Below, piece after piece: positions 11,445-12,366 of a DNA stretch of 12,366 nucleotides (positions are counted from its first letter, which is position 1; each line of letters starts with the position of its first letter). A program made the translations under genes and the position numbers. Source of the DNA: Miltoncostaeaceae bacterium (GTDB lineage: Bacteria; Actinomycetota; Thermoleophilia; Miltoncostaeales; Miltoncostaeaceae); the NCBI GenBank assembly GCA_030598075.1, contig JAUVQP010000026.1:1-12366 (forward strand), given 5' to 3'. The notes under the pieces are model-generated. The model searched no databases. It saw only the letters and a list, made by a program, of their open reading frames with translations, and was not told where the DNA came from.

Positions 11445-12249
11445 GGCGCCGCCGCGTCACGTGACGGTCGCCGAGCTCTGCAGGTCCATCCATCGCCTCG
11501 CGCCCGAGGCCCTCGCCGAGGACTGGGACAACGGGGGCCTCCTCGTGGGGCGCGCCGGCGCGCCGGTGGACCGCCTGCTGGTCGCGCTCGACCTGCGCCC
11601 CGTCGTGGTGGGGGAGGCCCGCGAGAGGGGTTGCCAGGCCGTGCTGACCCACCACCCGGCGATCTTTCCGACGATCGCCGCGATCACCGACGGCGGGGGG
11701 GCTGGGACGGTTCTCGATGCCGCCGAGGCCGGCAGCGCCGTCCTCGCCGCTCACACCAACCTCGACTCCGCCCGCGGCGGGCTCAACGACATCATGGCCG
11801 CGGCCCTCGGCATCGACGACCCGGTTCCGCTCGCGCCCTCCGCGGCCGACGAGTCCGCGGGTCTCGGGAGGGTGGGGGAGGTGGCGCCCACCACGCTCGG
11901 TGCCCTCGCGGAGCTCGCCCGCCAGGCGTTCGGTGCCCATCTCGTGCGGATCACCGGCGAGGTCGGGGTTCCGGTCGGGCGCGTCGCGTGCTGCACCGGC
12001 TCCGGCGGCGGCCTCGTCGAGTTGGCCCGCCGCTCGGCGGCCGACGCGTACGTGACGGGCGATCTCCGCTACCACGATGCCGACCGGGCCGACGGGATGC
12101 CGCTGATCGACCTTCCCCACGGCTCCGTCGAGGGCCACGCGATGGGCGTCTGGTCGGAGGGGCTCGCGGCGGCTCTCTCCGGGGCGGGCGTCGAGGTCCT
12201 TTACGCCGCGAAGAGCACCGATCCGTGGCGGGCTCTCGCGCCGGATTGA
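11422..12249 (+). CDS. Nif3-like dinuclear metal centre protein (DUF34/YqfO/YbgI family)
   Basis: A 275-aa member of the widespread Nif3/DUF34 family, which forms toroidal hexamers with a dinuclear metal site per subunit. Members are often annotated as GTP cyclohydrolase 1 type 2 homologues, but a general function is not settled. Visible signature parts are LAEDWDNGGLLVG (31-43), the metal site LTHHPAIF (74-81), LAAHTNLDSARGGLNDIMAA (88-107), the central GRVACCTGSGGGLVELA, DAYVTGDLRYHDADRADGMP and the final metal site LPHGSVEG. ATG 11422 has GGAGGG (11411-11416) 5 nt upstream and overlaps the EF-G-like gene by 23 nt; GTG 11461 is an alternative losing 13 residues. The overlap implies coupled translation. 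Length fits the short family form without the middle PII-like insert. Confidence 0.93.
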   Translation: MPRRRSPEAPPRHVTVAELCRSIHRLAPEALAEDWDNGGLLVGRAGAPVDRLLVALDLRPVVVGEARERGCQAVLTHHPAIFPTIAAITDGGGAGTVLDAAEAGSAVLAAHTNLDSARGGLNDIMAAALGIDDPVPLAPSAADESAGLGRVGEVAPTTLGALAELARQAFGAHLVRITGEVGVPVGRVACCTGSGGGLVELARRSAADAYVTGDLRYHDADRADGMPLIDLPHGSVEGHAMGVWSEGLAAALSGAGVEVLYAAKSTDPWRALAPD

Positions 12250-12278
12250 TTGTCCGCGCCGCGCGCCGCCGCTACAGT
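12250..12278 (+). promoter_or_regulatory. Promoter of tRNA-Gly: TTGTCC-N17-TACAGT
   Basis: TTGTCC (12250-12255) and TACAGT (12273-12278) are separated by exactly 17 bp, the best -35/-10 pair in the window. The predicted transcription start near 12285 lies about 5 bp before the mature tRNA end. It begins directly at the stop codon of the Nif3-like gene. Confidence 0.65.
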
Positions 12279-12289
12279 CCCGGGACCGC

Positions 12290-12363
12290 GCGGATGTAGC
12301 TCAGTTGGCTAGAGCGTCTGCTTGCCATGCAGAAGGTCGAGGGTTCGAGTCCCTTCATCCGCT
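12290..12363 (+). tRNA. tRNA-Gly (anticodon GCC)
   Basis: A complete cloverleaf of 74 nt can be folded by hand. The acceptor stem pairs GCGGATG with CATCCGC, with T as discriminator base. The D stem is GCTC/GAGC, the anticodon stem TCTGC/GCAGA around loop TTGCCAT with anticodon GCC, the variable loop AGGTC, and the T stem GAGGG/CCCTT around TTCGAGT. The anticodon reads GGC/GGT glycine codons. CCA is not encoded (TGC follows), so it must be added after transcription. Confidence 0.97.
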
Positions 12364-12366
12364 TGC

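Noticed and set aside
11455..11466. 12-bp perfect palindrome CGTCACGTGACG at the start of the Nif3-like gene
   Set aside because: It lies inside coding sequence after the overlapping start. A 12-bp palindrome can occur by chance in 12 kb, and there is no promoter context.
1..12366. Insertion sequences, phage genes, CRISPR arrays, long direct repeats
   Set aside because: None seen. All recognised genes are housekeeping or metabolic, with uniform GC and codon use and no sign of recent transfer.

Overview
The window is very GC-rich. Third codon positions are almost all G or C, genes are tightly packed, and promoters carry TANNNT -10 boxes, some placed for leaderless transcripts. Together with a SufR-type regulator next to sufB, a WhiG/FliA-type sigma factor and an EF-G-like paralogue, this suggests a chromosomal segment of a deep-branching Actinomycetota bacterium. 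Another high-GC lineage such as some Chloroflexota cannot be excluded. I see no mobile element, CRISPR array or phage gene.

Layout: (1) 1-2599 is an Fe-S biogenesis and repair block. sufB is on the minus strand and runs off the left edge. A divergent SufR-like Cys-rich regulator follows, then a Ric/ScdA di-iron repair protein preceded by a strongly structured leader with a perfect 20-bp palindrome. (2) 2629-2798 may hold a frame-interrupted small gene, ending tail-to-tail with a small two-TM membrane protein (2805-3140, minus). (3) 3190-4875 is a plus-strand run of four overlapping reading frames: a 39-aa ORF, a hotdog thioesterase, an amidohydrolase and a 92-aa unknown protein. It starts at a divergent, apparently leaderless promoter pair. 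(4) 4872-7058 (minus) is a metallo-beta-lactamase hydrolase, an Mrp/ApbC ATPase and a 7Fe ferredoxin. (5) 7107-8356 (plus) is an RpiB-family isomerase-like protein and an RNase Z-like MBL hydrolase. (6) 8445-12249 (plus) is a sigma factor, an EF-G2-like GTPase and a Nif3/DUF34 protein. (7) 12290-12363 is tRNA-Gly(GCC) with a good promoter.

How the genes work together: SufB, the SufR-like regulator, Ric, Mrp and the 7Fe ferredoxin all concern building, carrying, repairing or using Fe-S clusters, so the left half is an Fe-S neighbourhood. Several proteins are recognisable family members with altered motifs: Mrp without its C-terminal CxxC, an RpiB-like protein with changed catalytic residues, and an EF-G-like GTPase with altered G2, G3 and G4 motifs. 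The operon at 3190-4875 is the least explained part of the window. All functional assignments come from reading motifs by eye; no database search was run.
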